From UBA2779 sp965232615 (GTDB taxonomy: Bacteria > Spirochaetota > Spirochaetia > DSM-2461): DNA of 64,000 nt. Below the pieces are notes generated by a model. That model was not told the origin of the DNA and did not search any database. It was given only the letters and a program-made list of their open reading frames with translations. The translations under genes and the position numbers were made by a program. The number at the start of each line of letters is the position of its first letter. Within the stretch, counting starts at the first letter, position 1. The DNA lies in contig OZ246985.1 in NCBI GenBank assembly GCA_965232615.1, positions 558,001 through 622,000 on the forward strand, read 5' to 3'. Shown piece by piece: positions 27,375 to 37,285 of the stretch.

Positions 27375-29606
27375 ATGAAAATGAATAGAGTAGTGTGGAT
27401 GATATCGGCCCTCCTGTCTCTTATTGCGGTGGCCTGTGTGGAGGAAGACGATGTAGTGAATTACGGCCTGTTCCCCCCCCAATGGATTCAGAGTCCTGAA
27501 CTTGATGTTTCTGTGAGAGGAGAGTTCAGGGTTATACAGGGCAAGGTGGATGCCAGCCCAGAGGCGCAGATATCCTATTATTACGCTTCAGCGGGAACCA
27601 ACGCTCCGGTCGATGGAGAAAACGGGGAATCCGCGTGGACGGATGTCGGCTGGATGCCTATTGCGGATATCAATGAGCCTGTACGGGGGTTGTCGAAGGG
27701 AACCTATCTGGTTTGTGCCGTAGCTGAAAACACTCAAGGCATGATTCGCAGTCCGATAGTTCAAGCAGCCGTTGTCGATGCTTTCCCGCCAACCCAATGG
27801 CTAGAGGATCCTCAGGTGGACGCCTCTAACGAGGTGAAAGGCAAATTCACCATCATACCCGGGAAGGCCGATGGCGATCCGTCTCCTGAATACAGCTATT
27901 ACCTTGCCAGAGTTGATTCAAACTTGTCGCCGCCGGAGGATGGAAAAGACAAACAGCAGGATTGGATATCTCAGGGGTGGACCTACATCGATCAGCAGAA
28001 CGGTTTGATAGGAATAGAGGCTGAAGCGTTTGATTACAACCTGTACGTCGTAGCAATGAATAATTCCAATAAGGGCATTAGAACTGAAAGCATCAACTTC
28101 GAGGTGTCTGGATATGCACCGGTGTGGGAATTGGATAACACGCTTACCCCTGACCCCGTCATCTTCGGTCGCTTTAGGATTGAGCCCGGCAGAGTATCGG
28201 CAAACCCAAGTCCGACAATCATGTATTATTTCATGAAAAGAGGCGCGGTACCACCAGCCGAGAACAGCATTAAGAACTGGCAACAGAACGTTGACTTGGC
28301 CTATTCCTATTCAAGCATCGATATTGAGAATAACGACTGGAAACTCACTGTGAAACCTGGATTCTACGATGTCTACGTTGTGGCTACCAACAGGCTTGAA
28401 CCACCCGCCAGACAAGGTCCCATAGAACTGTCATTGCCGTATTTAGATAAAACGTTTGTAGCGGTGCAGGCTGGTACTCCAACCGATTGGCAGAATGCTA
28501 CCAACGATACACCATCCCCTTTTGGCACGGCAATTCATCTCGAAAATGGCAATACTGTCTTAACCGGAGGGGTGTACGAGAATAGCTATATTTCCTCCGA
28601 TGGAGGGACAACCTGGATAAAGCAGAGCAAGATCTCAAATTTACAGAATATATACTGGGGAACTCTTGTGGAGCATAATGACCGAATATATCACCTCGGC
28701 GGTGCTGTAGGGGATGATGCTGACAGTGAGAACTACAGCAATGCGGTGTATGAATCCACGGATGGTGGGATAACTTTCTCGAAGCTCTACGATGCGTCAT
28801 GGCCGGGGCGGGGGTCACTTACCGCTCTCTCCTATGACGGTAAGATATGGGTGATGGGTGGATATAGTGATCAGAGAACTGATACAATGAAAGCGACACG
28901 TGTCGGTATGGCTGATGTCTGGTATACTGATAACATAGATGAAAATGTATGGACGGAAGCTCCGTCGCCTCCTTGGGATGATATTCCCGAAGAGGTAGAG
29001 GAATCTGCCCGTAACCGCTATGGAGCATACGGTGCTTCCGGGGTGGTATACGATGGCAAGATGTACTTTGGCGGAGGTTCTCAAACAAATGAAAACAACC
29101 AGAAGTTGTGGACAAGTACTGATGGGGTGAATTGGGAGCTTGTACCAATACTCCTAACAATGGTACCATACGAATCAACAGCTACACTTTCTATGTTTGT
29201 CTATAAAAATCGTCTTTTTTTATGGAGTCTGAATAATAATAGAAATGTTATAAAAAACAGTGATGGAGTCATCCTTTCTGAACCTGGCGCAGAATTACAC
29301 TATCTTGATTTTGAGAATTCCCGTGCAATAAATGTATTTGGTGTAGAAAGAGTGAGCCATTTGGGAACGTTCTGTGCCCCTTCACAAGGCAGCGCTTCGG
29401 CGATTCCGCATTACCTCAGCAGGTGGAATAGGATTTATGCGTATGGATGGGGAGATGGTCCGCAGGGGGGAATAGATGGCATTCGGATTGTAACTTTGAG
29501 TTATCAGCATGGCTATATACCGCCAAATCCTTTACATGTCGGTTTTACTGATGATACTCCTTATCTTGCTTTTGGCATAAAATGGATCGATCAACCTGAG
29601 AATTAA
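27375..29606 (+). CDS. Repeat lipoprotein 3 with Kelch-like propeller
   Basis: 743 residues from ATG 27375 (upstream GGAAGAAG), with signal MKMNRVVWMISALLSLIAVAC. Three KYYYA-type repeats (here SYYYASAG, YSYYLARV and IMYYFMKR) occupy the first ~350 residues, followed by propeller blades (DGKIWVMGGYSDQR, DGKMYFGGGSQTNE). The C-terminal blades are more diverged than in the sisters. Starts 11 bp after the gene 2 stop, so probably in the same transcript. Confidence 0.8.
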   Translation: MKMNRVVWMISALLSLIAVACVEEDDVVNYGLFPPQWIQSPELDVSVRGEFRVIQGKVDASPEAQISYYYASAGTNAPVDGENGESAWTDVGWMPIADINEPVRGLSKGTYLVCAVAENTQGMIRSPIVQAAVVDAFPPTQWLEDPQVDASNEVKGKFTIIPGKADGDPSPEYSYYLARVDSNLSPPEDGKDKQQDWISQGWTYIDQQNGLIGIEAEAFDYNLYVVAMNNSNKGIRTESINFEVSGYAPVWELDNTLTPDPVIFGRFRIEPGRVSANPSPTIMYYFMKRGAVPPAENSIKNWQQNVDLAYSYSSIDIENNDWKLTVKPGFYDVYVVATNRLEPPARQGPIELSLPYLDKTFVAVQAGTPTDWQNATNDTPSPFGTAIHLENGNTVLTGGVYENSYISSDGGTTWIKQSKISNLQNIYWGTLVEHNDRIYHLGGAVGDDADSENYSNAVYESTDGGITFSKLYDASWPGRGSLTALSYDGKIWVMGGYSDQRTDTMKATRVGMADVWYTDNIDENVWTEAPSPPWDDIPEEVEESARNRYGAYGASGVVYDGKMYFGGGSQTNENNQKLWTSTDGVNWELVPILLTMVPYESTATLSMFVYKNRLFLWSLNNNRNVIKNSDGVILSEPGAELHYLDFENSRAINVFGVERVSHLGTFCAPSQGSASAIPHYLSRWNRIYAYGWGDGPQGGIDGIRIVTLSYQHGYIPPNPLHVGFTDDTPYLAFGIKWIDQPEN

Positions 29607-29636
29607 ACTTTGATGTACATGATTCAGGAAAAAATT

Positions 29637-31661
29637 ATGAAAATATATCAAGAATGCTTCAAATCGGCAGGAATATTCTGCTTCGGAGTGGGCATTCTGG
29701 GGCTGTTGACGGGATGCCCTCCATCAGAATCTTCACCAACAACAGTCACAGCCCCCACATGGAGCCAGAACCTAACTGTCTCCAGCGGTGCAAAGGGTCA
29801 GTTCAAGGTTATTGAAGGTACGGCGGCCGGCGCAGATCCTTTGATAATCGAGTATTACTGGGCGGGGCCGGGAGTGGATCCACCACCCTCCGGTGAACAG
29901 GCCGCTTCCTCGGATGACTGGTTAGAAGCGGGCTGGAGAAAGATTGAGAGCTTCGGAGAACCGGTCGTAGGATTAAAAACTGGCGGTGAATACACCGTAT
30001 ATGCGGTGGCCAAAAACAGTGCGGGATTCAAGCGGACTTATGCCAAAGTAACAGTTGGCAAGCCGGTTGGACCGGAGAAATGGAGTACTGAGCCTGCTGT
30101 CGATCAGGCTGCCTTGGGCCGAGGCCAGCTTCTGGTAACAGCGGGAGCGGTAGAAGGAAAGGGAGGGGAGCAATTGGACCCAGCGGCGGATATCCGTTAC
30201 TACTACGCTCCTTCTCCTGCCAATCCGCCCGCTGAGGACAAAGATCAGGAAACGGACTGGACGAATTCTGGCTGGACATCCTTCACTGGCGGTGTGCAAT
30301 TGACACTCCCAGCGAAGGATTATGTTGTCTATGCCACGGTTTCCAACAATGGAGGCTTCCTACGCTTCAACTTCAAGGATACTGCCGTAACAGTGCCCGT
30401 CAGACAGCCGGAATGGGTAACGGATCCTGTAGTGGAAACGGATGCAAACCCCGGTGCCTTCACCCTGATCGATGGTGGTATGCTGGGCGGGAATCCCTTC
30501 CCGCAGGAAGTGAAATACTATTATGCCCTCGAGGAAACTCGCCCTATAGATAAAGATATTGGTGATTCTGACAAATGGACAACAAGTCCCAAAAGGTGGA
30601 AGGAGATTACACCTGAAAACACGGTAACAAACGTTTCTCCTGCCAGCATGAATTATCACCTCTACGGAGTGGCGAGGAACAGTGAAGGGACTGTTTTATC
30701 GAACAAAGTCACATTCACGGTTAAGGGCTTTTCGGGATGGGAAAATGTGAATAGTGATAACGATAGCAAGGACCCCAGCCTAAGTGATGCCGCTGTCCTG
30801 GAGTACGATGGAGATATTCTGATTGTCGGAGGAACTGCAGGCAATACGAAACAGGACACGATATGGCGAGGAAAGTTTGAGACGACAAGTAGCAAATGGA
30901 AGTGGTCAGCTCTTACTAACAAGATGCCTCATGGCATAAGCAACCACTCAGCGGTAAAAGACGAGAATAGTAACATATTCATTATTGGCGGTCAGTTAAA
31001 CTCCAACACGAGTTCAAACCAAGTATGGAAAGGAACGCCAGAAAACGATGATTTTACTTGGACTACAGAGAATGATGATCTGGAGTGGACAGAAGATCGC
31101 TGGCCTGGACGATGGGGGGCCAATGTGGTCTATCATGAGGGATCAATGTACCTCATGGGTGGAGCGGATACAACTATCGCATACAATGATGTATGGAAAT
31201 CCGCGAATGGCCGGAACTGGACAAACCTGACTCTGGCCGCCAACTGGACAACACGCCGTGATGCGGCAACAGTATCATACGATGGAAGGCTCTGGTTGCT
31301 GGGAGGTTTGTCTAACAACACGGAGAGAGTTAATGATGTTTGGCACTCTGCTGGAAGTGATGCGGATGAGACGGGCATTGTATGGGAAAGAGCCACGAAC
31401 AGGGCAGCATGGGACGATAGAGATAAACTCATCGCCATTTCCTTCAAAGACAGAATCTGGTTGATGGGCGGCAGAGAAAGCAGCGCAAACAATTATTTGG
31501 ATGTTTGGTATTCAGCGGATGGAGTAACCTGGGAAGAATCGACGAAGATTAAAAGAGGTAGTTTTGCTCAGATCGATGGAGCAGTTGTTTTAGACGATAC
31601 ACGTGTGATATTGCGTGATAACAAATCGAGAAAAATGGTTCAAGCAAGCTGGATTGAGTGA
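29637..31661 (+). CDS. Repeat lipoprotein 4 with Kelch-like propeller
   Basis: About 674 residues from ATG 29637 (AGGAA about 7 nt upstream; earlier Mets at 29610 and nearby are less likely), with signal ending GLLTGC. Three beta repeats (IEYYWAGPG, IRYYYAPSP, VKYYYALEE) precede a Kelch-like region (SNIFIIGGQLNSNT, GSMYLMGGADTTIAYNDVWK, GRLWLLGGLSNNTERVNDVW, DRIWLMGGRESSANNYLDVW). It is closest to gene 5, with which it aligns through almost its whole length, so a recent tandem duplication is likely. Confidence 0.8.
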   Translation: MKIYQECFKSAGIFCFGVGILGLLTGCPPSESSPTTVTAPTWSQNLTVSSGAKGQFKVIEGTAAGADPLIIEYYWAGPGVDPPPSGEQAASSDDWLEAGWRKIESFGEPVVGLKTGGEYTVYAVAKNSAGFKRTYAKVTVGKPVGPEKWSTEPAVDQAALGRGQLLVTAGAVEGKGGEQLDPAADIRYYYAPSPANPPAEDKDQETDWTNSGWTSFTGGVQLTLPAKDYVVYATVSNNGGFLRFNFKDTAVTVPVRQPEWVTDPVVETDANPGAFTLIDGGMLGGNPFPQEVKYYYALEETRPIDKDIGDSDKWTTSPKRWKEITPENTVTNVSPASMNYHLYGVARNSEGTVLSNKVTFTVKGFSGWENVNSDNDSKDPSLSDAAVLEYDGDILIVGGTAGNTKQDTIWRGKFETTSSKWKWSALTNKMPHGISNHSAVKDENSNIFIIGGQLNSNTSSNQVWKGTPENDDFTWTTENDDLEWTEDRWPGRWGANVVYHEGSMYLMGGADTTIAYNDVWKSANGRNWTNLTLAANWTTRRDAATVSYDGRLWLLGGLSNNTERVNDVWHSAGSDADETGIVWERATNRAAWDDRDKLIAISFKDRIWLMGGRESSANNYLDVWYSADGVTWEESTKIKRGSFAQIDGAVVLDDTRVILRDNKSRKMVQASWIE

Positions 31662-31772
31662 AATTATGTACTCATTCACTGATCCACCAAGTCGGCAGAA
31701 TTGTGATGATTCAACTTTCACTCTATTATATAGTGATCTTTGTATCTGTTTTTTGAAACAATCTCATCGCTT

Positions 31773-33746
31773 ATGATGCAGGAAAGTCAAGCGACAAAAA
31801 AAACCGGAGTGAAAATACTTCTATTGCTCCTTGCAGGCTGTAACGTTTCATCCCCCCCTACTCCCACCGCCTCGCCTCCCTCATGGAAGCACTATCCCCA
31901 GGCTAACAGTAGCATTCCCGGGCAGTTTTCGATAGTAAAAGGTGAAGTGGAGGGCGATTCGCCTCTGACTGAGGATTATTATTGGGCGAAAGAGATGGAA
32001 CCGCCGTTACTAGGCGATCAGGCGGCATCCGCCGAGGCATGGATTCAGGCGGGATGGACACGGCTTGTTACCCTCGATGAACCGATTACAGGATTGAAAT
32101 CGGGTGGAAAATTTATCCTTTATGGTGTGGCAAGAAATACTTCGGGTTTCAGTCGCACACCCCCTGTTATAGTAGAAGTCGTCAGTCCGATTGGGCCAAC
32201 AGCCTGGAAAACCGAACCGGTCGTGGATATGGATGCTCTGAGCAGTGGCCAGTTGCTGGTGGAGGCAGGAGAGGCAGAAGGAGAAAACCATCAGACACTG
32301 AATCCGATGCCGGAATACCGTTACTACTATGCTCCGACCGACACAGAGGCACCTGAATCCGATCTTGACCAGGACTGGACTGCATTTACCGCTGATGAAC
32401 GCATCACACCGGTTGCGGGGGAGTATCAGGTTTATATTGTGGCATCCAACAATGGAGGCTCCCTCCGCTTCAACTTCAACGGTATATCCATTTCTGCCAT
32501 GGCTCCAGTATGGATGGAGAAACCCCAGGTGCAAACAAGTGAAAAACATGGGGAATTCACCCTGCTCGCAGGCGGTGTTCTGGGTGGCAATCCCGTCCCT
32601 GAAGAAGTGAGGTATTACTATGCCGTTGGCTATAGTCCTCCCGGAGATGCAGGTGATTTTAACGCATGGACAGAATCACCTAAAATATGGCAGGAAATCA
32701 GAGTTGGTGAAACGAAAACCTCAGTTATACCCGCCAGCAATGAGTATCACCTCTACGGAGTGGCCGTGAACAGTGAGGGATTCACCCTTTCTGATAAGAT
32801 TATTGTAACCGTCAAAGGCCTTGCGGAATGGAAAGAAGAGATTAGCAATACGGAAATTTTACAACTCAATGGCGCCACATTCCTGGGGTGGAATGACAGT
32901 GTCATAATTACCGGGGGCATCAATGGCGTGAGCATGCAATCCGATGTTTGGAGAGGGAGTGTTAATCCCGCGTTAAATACCTGGGAATGGGTGGAACTCA
33001 CGGATTTGCCCACCAGTATTCAAGACCATACAGCATTGATAGATGGTCAAAATAACCTGTATATCGTAGGTGGCCGTAATTCGCTTATCTCATATAACAA
33101 TACGGTATGGAAAGGAACGCTGGTAGATAACCAAACAGATATTCAATGGATTGAGATGGAAGATGACATCGATTGGGTGGATGGCCGCTGGCACGGCAGG
33201 ATTGGACACAGTACTGTCTATCATGAGGGTGCAATGTACTTGATGGGCGGTGTTAATGATGAAGCTTTCACCTACAACGATGTATGGAAGTCTATTGATG
33301 GGCGGAACTGGACAAGGTTAAGGGAGTCTGCTGCTTGGTCCGCGCGCTGTTATGCAGCACTGGTATCATACAATGGTAAGTTGTGGTTACTGGGAGGGTT
33401 GAAACCTGGAGGAGATAGACTCAATGATATCTGGGTTTCCACACCAAGTGATACGGTGGAAGCTGGTGTGGAATGGACCAAAGTACAGGATCAAGCACCA
33501 TGGAAGGGCAGGGAAAGACACATCGCTAGTACATATCACAATAGAATTTGGATAATGGGTGGTTATGACGGAAATGCTCAACTTTTTGATATCTGGCATT
33601 CGGAAGATGGGGAAAACTGGTATGAGGCCAAAGCCGTTGATGTCAAAGGATTCACGAAAATTGATGGAGCGGCAATTCTCAATGATACCATAATCCTGAG
33701 AGATAACTTACATCGAAAACTGGCTAGCTCATCATGGGTGGAATAG
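31773..33746 (+). CDS. Repeat lipoprotein 5 with Kelch-like propeller
   Basis: About 657 residues from ATG 31773 (ATG 31776 is equivalent), with a signal peptide ending LLLLLAGC. Three beta repeats (TEDYYWAKE, YRYYYAPTD, VRYYYAVGY) and Kelch blades (NLYIVGGRNSLI, GAMYLMGGVNDEAFTYNDVW, GKLWLLGGLKPGG, NRIWIMGGYDGNAQLFDIWH). Close paralogue of gene 4. The 110-bp gap before it is the longest inside the block, so it may have its own promoter. Last gene before the right direct repeat. Confidence 0.8.
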   Translation: MMQESQATKKTGVKILLLLLAGCNVSSPPTPTASPPSWKHYPQANSSIPGQFSIVKGEVEGDSPLTEDYYWAKEMEPPLLGDQAASAEAWIQAGWTRLVTLDEPITGLKSGGKFILYGVARNTSGFSRTPPVIVEVVSPIGPTAWKTEPVVDMDALSSGQLLVEAGEAEGENHQTLNPMPEYRYYYAPTDTEAPESDLDQDWTAFTADERITPVAGEYQVYIVASNNGGSLRFNFNGISISAMAPVWMEKPQVQTSEKHGEFTLLAGGVLGGNPVPEEVRYYYAVGYSPPGDAGDFNAWTESPKIWQEIRVGETKTSVIPASNEYHLYGVAVNSEGFTLSDKIIVTVKGLAEWKEEISNTEILQLNGATFLGWNDSVIITGGINGVSMQSDVWRGSVNPALNTWEWVELTDLPTSIQDHTALIDGQNNLYIVGGRNSLISYNNTVWKGTLVDNQTDIQWIEMEDDIDWVDGRWHGRIGHSTVYHEGAMYLMGGVNDEAFTYNDVWKSIDGRNWTRLRESAAWSARCYAALVSYNGKLWLLGGLKPGGDRLNDIWVSTPSDTVEAGVEWTKVQDQAPWKGRERHIASTYHNRIWIMGGYDGNAQLFDIWHSEDGENWYEAKAVDVKGFTKIDGAAILNDTIILRDNLHRKLASSSWVE

Positions 33747-33830
33747 GAAAATGAATGGAGAGATTGTAACGGTCAATAAAGGAAAGATTCAAGACTATTT
33801 GGGAGGACAAAAATTCTAGATAATGTGCGA

Positions 33831-33966
33831 AAAATACTTGACGTTATCATTTTTTAATGAATAATGGCTTTGTTTGGTGTTGTATATCAAGATTGTAAAG
33901 GGATGATGAAAGGGTTTTTTAGAGGTTCCCCATAGATTATGGAGACGAGCCGTTTTTAGAGGTACA
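33831..33966. repeat. Direct repeat, right copy, flanking the lipoprotein block
   Basis: Matches 22311-22435 in the same orientation, including the two element termini (TTTTTTAGAGGTTCCCC and GTTTTTAGAGGTAC) and the ATAGATTATGGAGACGAGCC spacer. The second terminus runs directly into the attI-like sequence GTACACCTAATC. Confidence 0.8.
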
Positions 33967-33983
33967 CCTAATCTTATGTTATG
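33962..33983 (+). other. attI/attC-like recombination end, copy 1
   Basis: The 22 nt running from GTACACCTAATC to CTTATGTTATG are identical to 53227-53248. In both places they end in GTTATG and are followed within ~50 nt by the start of a cassette-like gene; at 53227 they lie just behind an integron integrase remnant. This suggests an integron insertion point that was duplicated or moved with flanking DNA. Confidence 0.5.
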
Positions 33984-34028
33984 CGAACACAGAGAAATTG
34001 AATTCAGAACTATTGCAAGGAGAATGAC

Positions 34029-35375
34029 ATGAGAATCAACCTTGTGTCTCTATGTGTTTTTACATTGGTGTGTTTTTCAGTCATGACTGTTGCAGCTCAT
34101 GATGATCATGAAGGTCTGCATCATTGGGAGATACCCAGCAAGGATCCGGATCGAATAATCCTTACATTCCATGGCGATCCGGCCACAAACCGGGCTGTGA
34201 CCTGGCGTACTGATACAAGCATTACCTCAGCAGTCGCTCAAATCGCAGAAGCGACAGTAAATTCAAAGTTCACAGATCATGCCATTACAATTAACGCCGC
34301 GACCGAGCCATTTGATCTAGGTTTATACAAAGGCAACGCATCCCACACCGTCCATTACCACAGTGTGATGTTTGAAGGTTTGAAACCTGATAAGTTATAT
34401 GCCTATCGAGTCGGAAATGGCGACAAGTATTGGTCTGAGTGGATTCAGTTTCGCACAGCAAAGACTGCCTATGCCCCGACTCGGTTCGTTTACTTTGGTG
34501 ATGCCCAGAACGATGTTCTTGCACATTGGTCACGCGTCATTCGTATGGCCTATCAAACAGCCCCCAATGCATCCTTTGTTATCCATGCCGGAGATCTCAT
34601 CAATACAGCGCACCGTGATTATGAATGGGCTCAGTGGTATAAAGCCGGTGGCTTCATTCATAGCCAATGGACAGCAATACCTGTTGTTGGAAATCATGAA
34701 TTTATGTCGTTAGTCGAAGAGGAGCCAAGGAAGCTCTCTATTCAATGGCGACCACAATTCACTCTACCGGTTGAAAATGACTTGGTTCCAGAGTTGCACG
34801 AGACCGTGTATACCGTGGATTATCAGGACATACGAATCATCATCCTCAACTCTAATGACGAGCTGGAAGCACAGACCCAATATATCGAAAACCAACTGAA
34901 GAACTGCACAGCCAAATGGAAGATTATTACCTGTCACCATTCCGTGTTTGCACCAGCCATGGGTCGCAACTTCCAGTTTGCTCGCGACCATTGGAAACCA
35001 CTCCTTGATAAATATAGTGTAGATCTAGTTCTCAATGGCCATGATCACACTTACGCACGTGGACATGTACCCGTTCGCACTACCGATGGGCAAAATACTT
35101 GTAACCTCGGGACCGTCTATATCACCTCTATCAGTGGCCCCAAGATGTACGAACTTGACACTGAACAAATGGAAACTTATATAGATGATGGCTACCAACC
35201 GGATAAGACTGCAGAGCAAACCCAGTTCTTCCAGGTCATCACTGTCGAGGAAGATACGCTGACTTATGTGGCCTATACTGCGCTGGGTGAAGAATTCGAC
35301 AGGGCCGTGATCACCAAAGACTTTAAGAGTGGCAAGAAAAGACTTATAGAGAAGGGCAATAATGGCCTCCGGTGA
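34029..35375 (+). CDS. Purple-acid-phosphatase-like metallophosphoesterase (exported)
   Basis: 448 residues with AGGAG about 8 nt upstream and a cleavable signal peptide (MRINLVSLCVFTLVCFSVMTVAA). A fibronectin-like N-terminal domain (ILTFHGDPATNRAVTWRTD...) precedes a calcineurin-type catalytic domain with FVYFGDAQND, IHAGDLINT, VVGNHEF, CHHSVFAPA and LNGHDHTYARG. These are the metal ligands of purple acid phosphatases. Likely a periplasmic or secreted phosphomonoesterase. An attC-like site follows 16 bp after the stop, so it appears to be a gene cassette. Confidence 0.88.
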   Translation: MRINLVSLCVFTLVCFSVMTVAAHDDHEGLHHWEIPSKDPDRIILTFHGDPATNRAVTWRTDTSITSAVAQIAEATVNSKFTDHAITINAATEPFDLGLYKGNASHTVHYHSVMFEGLKPDKLYAYRVGNGDKYWSEWIQFRTAKTAYAPTRFVYFGDAQNDVLAHWSRVIRMAYQTAPNASFVIHAGDLINTAHRDYEWAQWYKAGGFIHSQWTAIPVVGNHEFMSLVEEEPRKLSIQWRPQFTLPVENDLVPELHETVYTVDYQDIRIIILNSNDELEAQTQYIENQLKNCTAKWKIITCHHSVFAPAMGRNFQFARDHWKPLLDKYSVDLVLNGHDHTYARGHVPVRTTDGQNTCNLGTVYITSISGPKMYELDTEQMETYIDDGYQPDKTAEQTQFFQVITVEEDTLTYVAYTALGEEFDRAVITKDFKSGKKRLIEKGNNGLR

Positions 35376-35390
35376 TATCTATCAACTAGC

Positions 35391-35451
35391 GCATAACAAG
35401 CAAATACACCCGACGCGGAACCGCGTCCTTGCGGGTGATTTAATTGTTAGA
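35391..35451 (+). other. Integron attC-like site 1
   Basis: Outer boxes are CATAACAAG and TTGTTAG. The inner arms CAAATACACCCG and CGGGTGATTTAATTG pair with small bulges, and the centre ACGCGG-AA-CCGCGT forms a terminal hairpin. This is the folded single-strand architecture recognised by IntI integrases. Located directly behind the phosphatase gene, as expected for a cassette. Confidence 0.75.
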
Positions 35452-35742
35452 AATCACTTGAATATCATCAATCGAAGTAGGGTAGGAAATCTTCCTAAAG
35501 CAATTAAAAGTTATTATGAATATCAAACAATCTTGAATTCTTTCGAAAAAATACCATTTGATGAGAAGGCATATTTAGAGTCCGAATCAAGTGTTTAATT
35601 TTGGACTAGACTCAGGGGATTCCTTGGTGACCTTAGAGTTGAATTTCGATTTATGAAAATGGGAGTAAATTGGATTGAAAGAGTAAAATATTTGTATGAT
35701 ATAATTAAAGACTTTGAGGAAGATAATGCAACAACAGATTGA
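35448..35742 (+). pseudogene. Small cassette gene broken by an in-frame stop
   Basis: An open frame begins in the attC end (RNHLNIINRSRVGNLPKAIKS...) and meets TAA at 35596-35598. The same frame then continues for 47 codons (FWTRLRGFLGDLRVEFRFMK...), ending KDFEEDNATTD. The uninterrupted product would be ~95 residues of unknown family. The start codon is uncertain. Confidence 0.4.
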
Positions 35743-35950
35743 CAAGCTCGTTTATACTAATCAAAGTGAATCAACCCACACAGCCAGGCACATTTGCAAT
35801 TCACACAAGCCAACGCTGAAACCAAAAATTGCAAAAGAGATTGTCTGTTTGCCAACGCTTTTTGGCCGACCCTAAAACTAATTTTTTCGGGAACAGCAGT
35901 GCTTTGATTGGGCGGATTATTGAATGTAGAAGACTGATAATTAACTGATA
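35743..35950. other. Noncoding gap
   Basis: No gene or recombination site could be identified. It contains a loosely repeated GCCAACGCT pair (ACAAGCCAACGCT and TTGCCAACGCTTTTTGG). Composition resembles imported cassette DNA rather than the core region. Confidence 0.3.
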
Positions 35951-36983
35951 ATGAACGAACACCATCAGCTAACAAAGTATATAAAACATTTGGCGGATAG
36001 TGCTAATTTCAAGGAAAAGCATGCTACATTATCATCTGGCTTTAATGCAAAACTGCCAAGAGAGTATTTTATCGGCGGAACTAAAGGGCATATAAAAATA
36101 AATGACATATTTTTTAGACCTCATCAATTTGAATTACACAAAGGTGGAAATGAATCTAAAAAATTCAATTTACCGTTTGAAAGTAATGGGTATGTACATA
36201 TGGTGAGGCATGTTAACCGAGGTTGGTGATTTTTTACATCTACCAGCCCCGCATCAACAAAGCCATACTTTTTCATTGGAAACCTTATCAAAACTTGGAA
36301 TAGATAATCCTATGCCAGGGGAAATTTCAGTAGACGATGCCATGTTCATTGCTTCAATAAGCATCGCATTGCAAGCAATACATGATGCCAAAATAAAAGT
36401 AGGTGATTCCATTACCATATATGGTATGGGAGTATTAGGACAAATTGCTTTGCAGTTGGCTGTCTTAAACGGAGCTTCTCGTATTGATGTAATTGATCCA
36501 ATCGAAAAAAGAAGGATGCTTGCACTCAAACATGGTGCTACAAATGCTTACGACCCTACCGTAATGGATGTAGAACTGGCTCTCAAGTCCGAAGATAAGT
36601 ATCAAGGGGCTGATACTGCCATTGAATTCTCAGGGAATCATCTTGCATTGCACAATGCAATAAGGAGCGTAAGAATGGGCGGGTTTGTAGTTGCTGCTGG
36701 GTTCTATCAAAAAGGGGCAACTAAGTTATGCTTAGGCGAAGAATGGCTTCATAACAAAGTATCTATGGTTGCAAGCATGCGAAGATGGGGAAATACTCAT
36801 AGGGATTTCCCACTTTGGGATAGAACAAGATTGAGAGAAACTTCAATCAGTCTGCTTAGAGATAATAAACTAAATGTCAAAGATATGATTAGTCATCGGT
36901 TTAATTATTTTGATGCTGATAAAGCATACGAGTTACTATTGAATCCATCAAATGATTTAATGAGAATCGTGCTGGATTATTGA
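35951..36983 (+). pseudogene. Zinc-type alcohol dehydrogenase (MDR) remnant, truncated and frameshifted
   Basis: The second frame (36210-36983) carries an MDR nucleotide-binding domain: ISIALQAIHDAKIKVGDSITIYGMGVLGQIALQLAVLNGASRID, with the GxGxxG of the NAD(P) fold, and the downstream dehydrogenase C-terminus ending MRIVLDY. The first frame (35951-36229, GFNAKLPREYFIGGTKGHIK...) appears to supply an upstream part and overlaps it by about 20 bp, so a single frameshift near 36210-36230 would join them. The GHE/catalytic zinc region typical of MDR N-termini is missing. Probably a decayed cassette gene from another lineage. Confidence 0.6.
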
Positions 36984-37285
36984 AAATTAATAATGAACTC
37001 GTTTAAGCTATTGCGATTGAAGCGAACCCGCCTGCGGAACGGACAGGAAATAGGGTTTTTGCCACTTGTTATGGAACCGCTAGTATATACAAGGTAGATT
37101 GATTGACAGGAAACTTCGTGCCAGTATGTTAGGGATTCGGAGGATGGCCGCCAGGCCAGACTCGCCGCAGGAGGCGAGGCCGGAGCGATTGCGTCGCCCG
37201 TAGTAGCCCGACCGCCGTTCTCCAATCCAAATACAGTGCAAGCAGACATCTACAAGCTTCCTGACACTGCGTAAAGAATACTACT
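36984..37285. other. Noncoding gap, possible cassette boundary
   Basis: No gene is supported. CTTGTTATGG at about 37062-37071 resembles the 3' box of a cassette site but a matching 5' arm is unclear. A GC-rich stretch follows (37140-37215), containing CTCGCCGCAGGAGGCGAGG, a potential hairpin. Confidence 0.3.

Noticed and set aside
21894..33966. tRNA-integrated genomic island
   Set aside because: No integrase is present near the tRNA and the tRNA 3' end is not duplicated at the far side; the block boundaries are the direct repeats instead.
35362..35598. 78-codon frame read as a gene starting inside the phosphatase gene
   Set aside because: It runs through the attC-like site; only the part after the site looks coding, and is reported as a broken gene.
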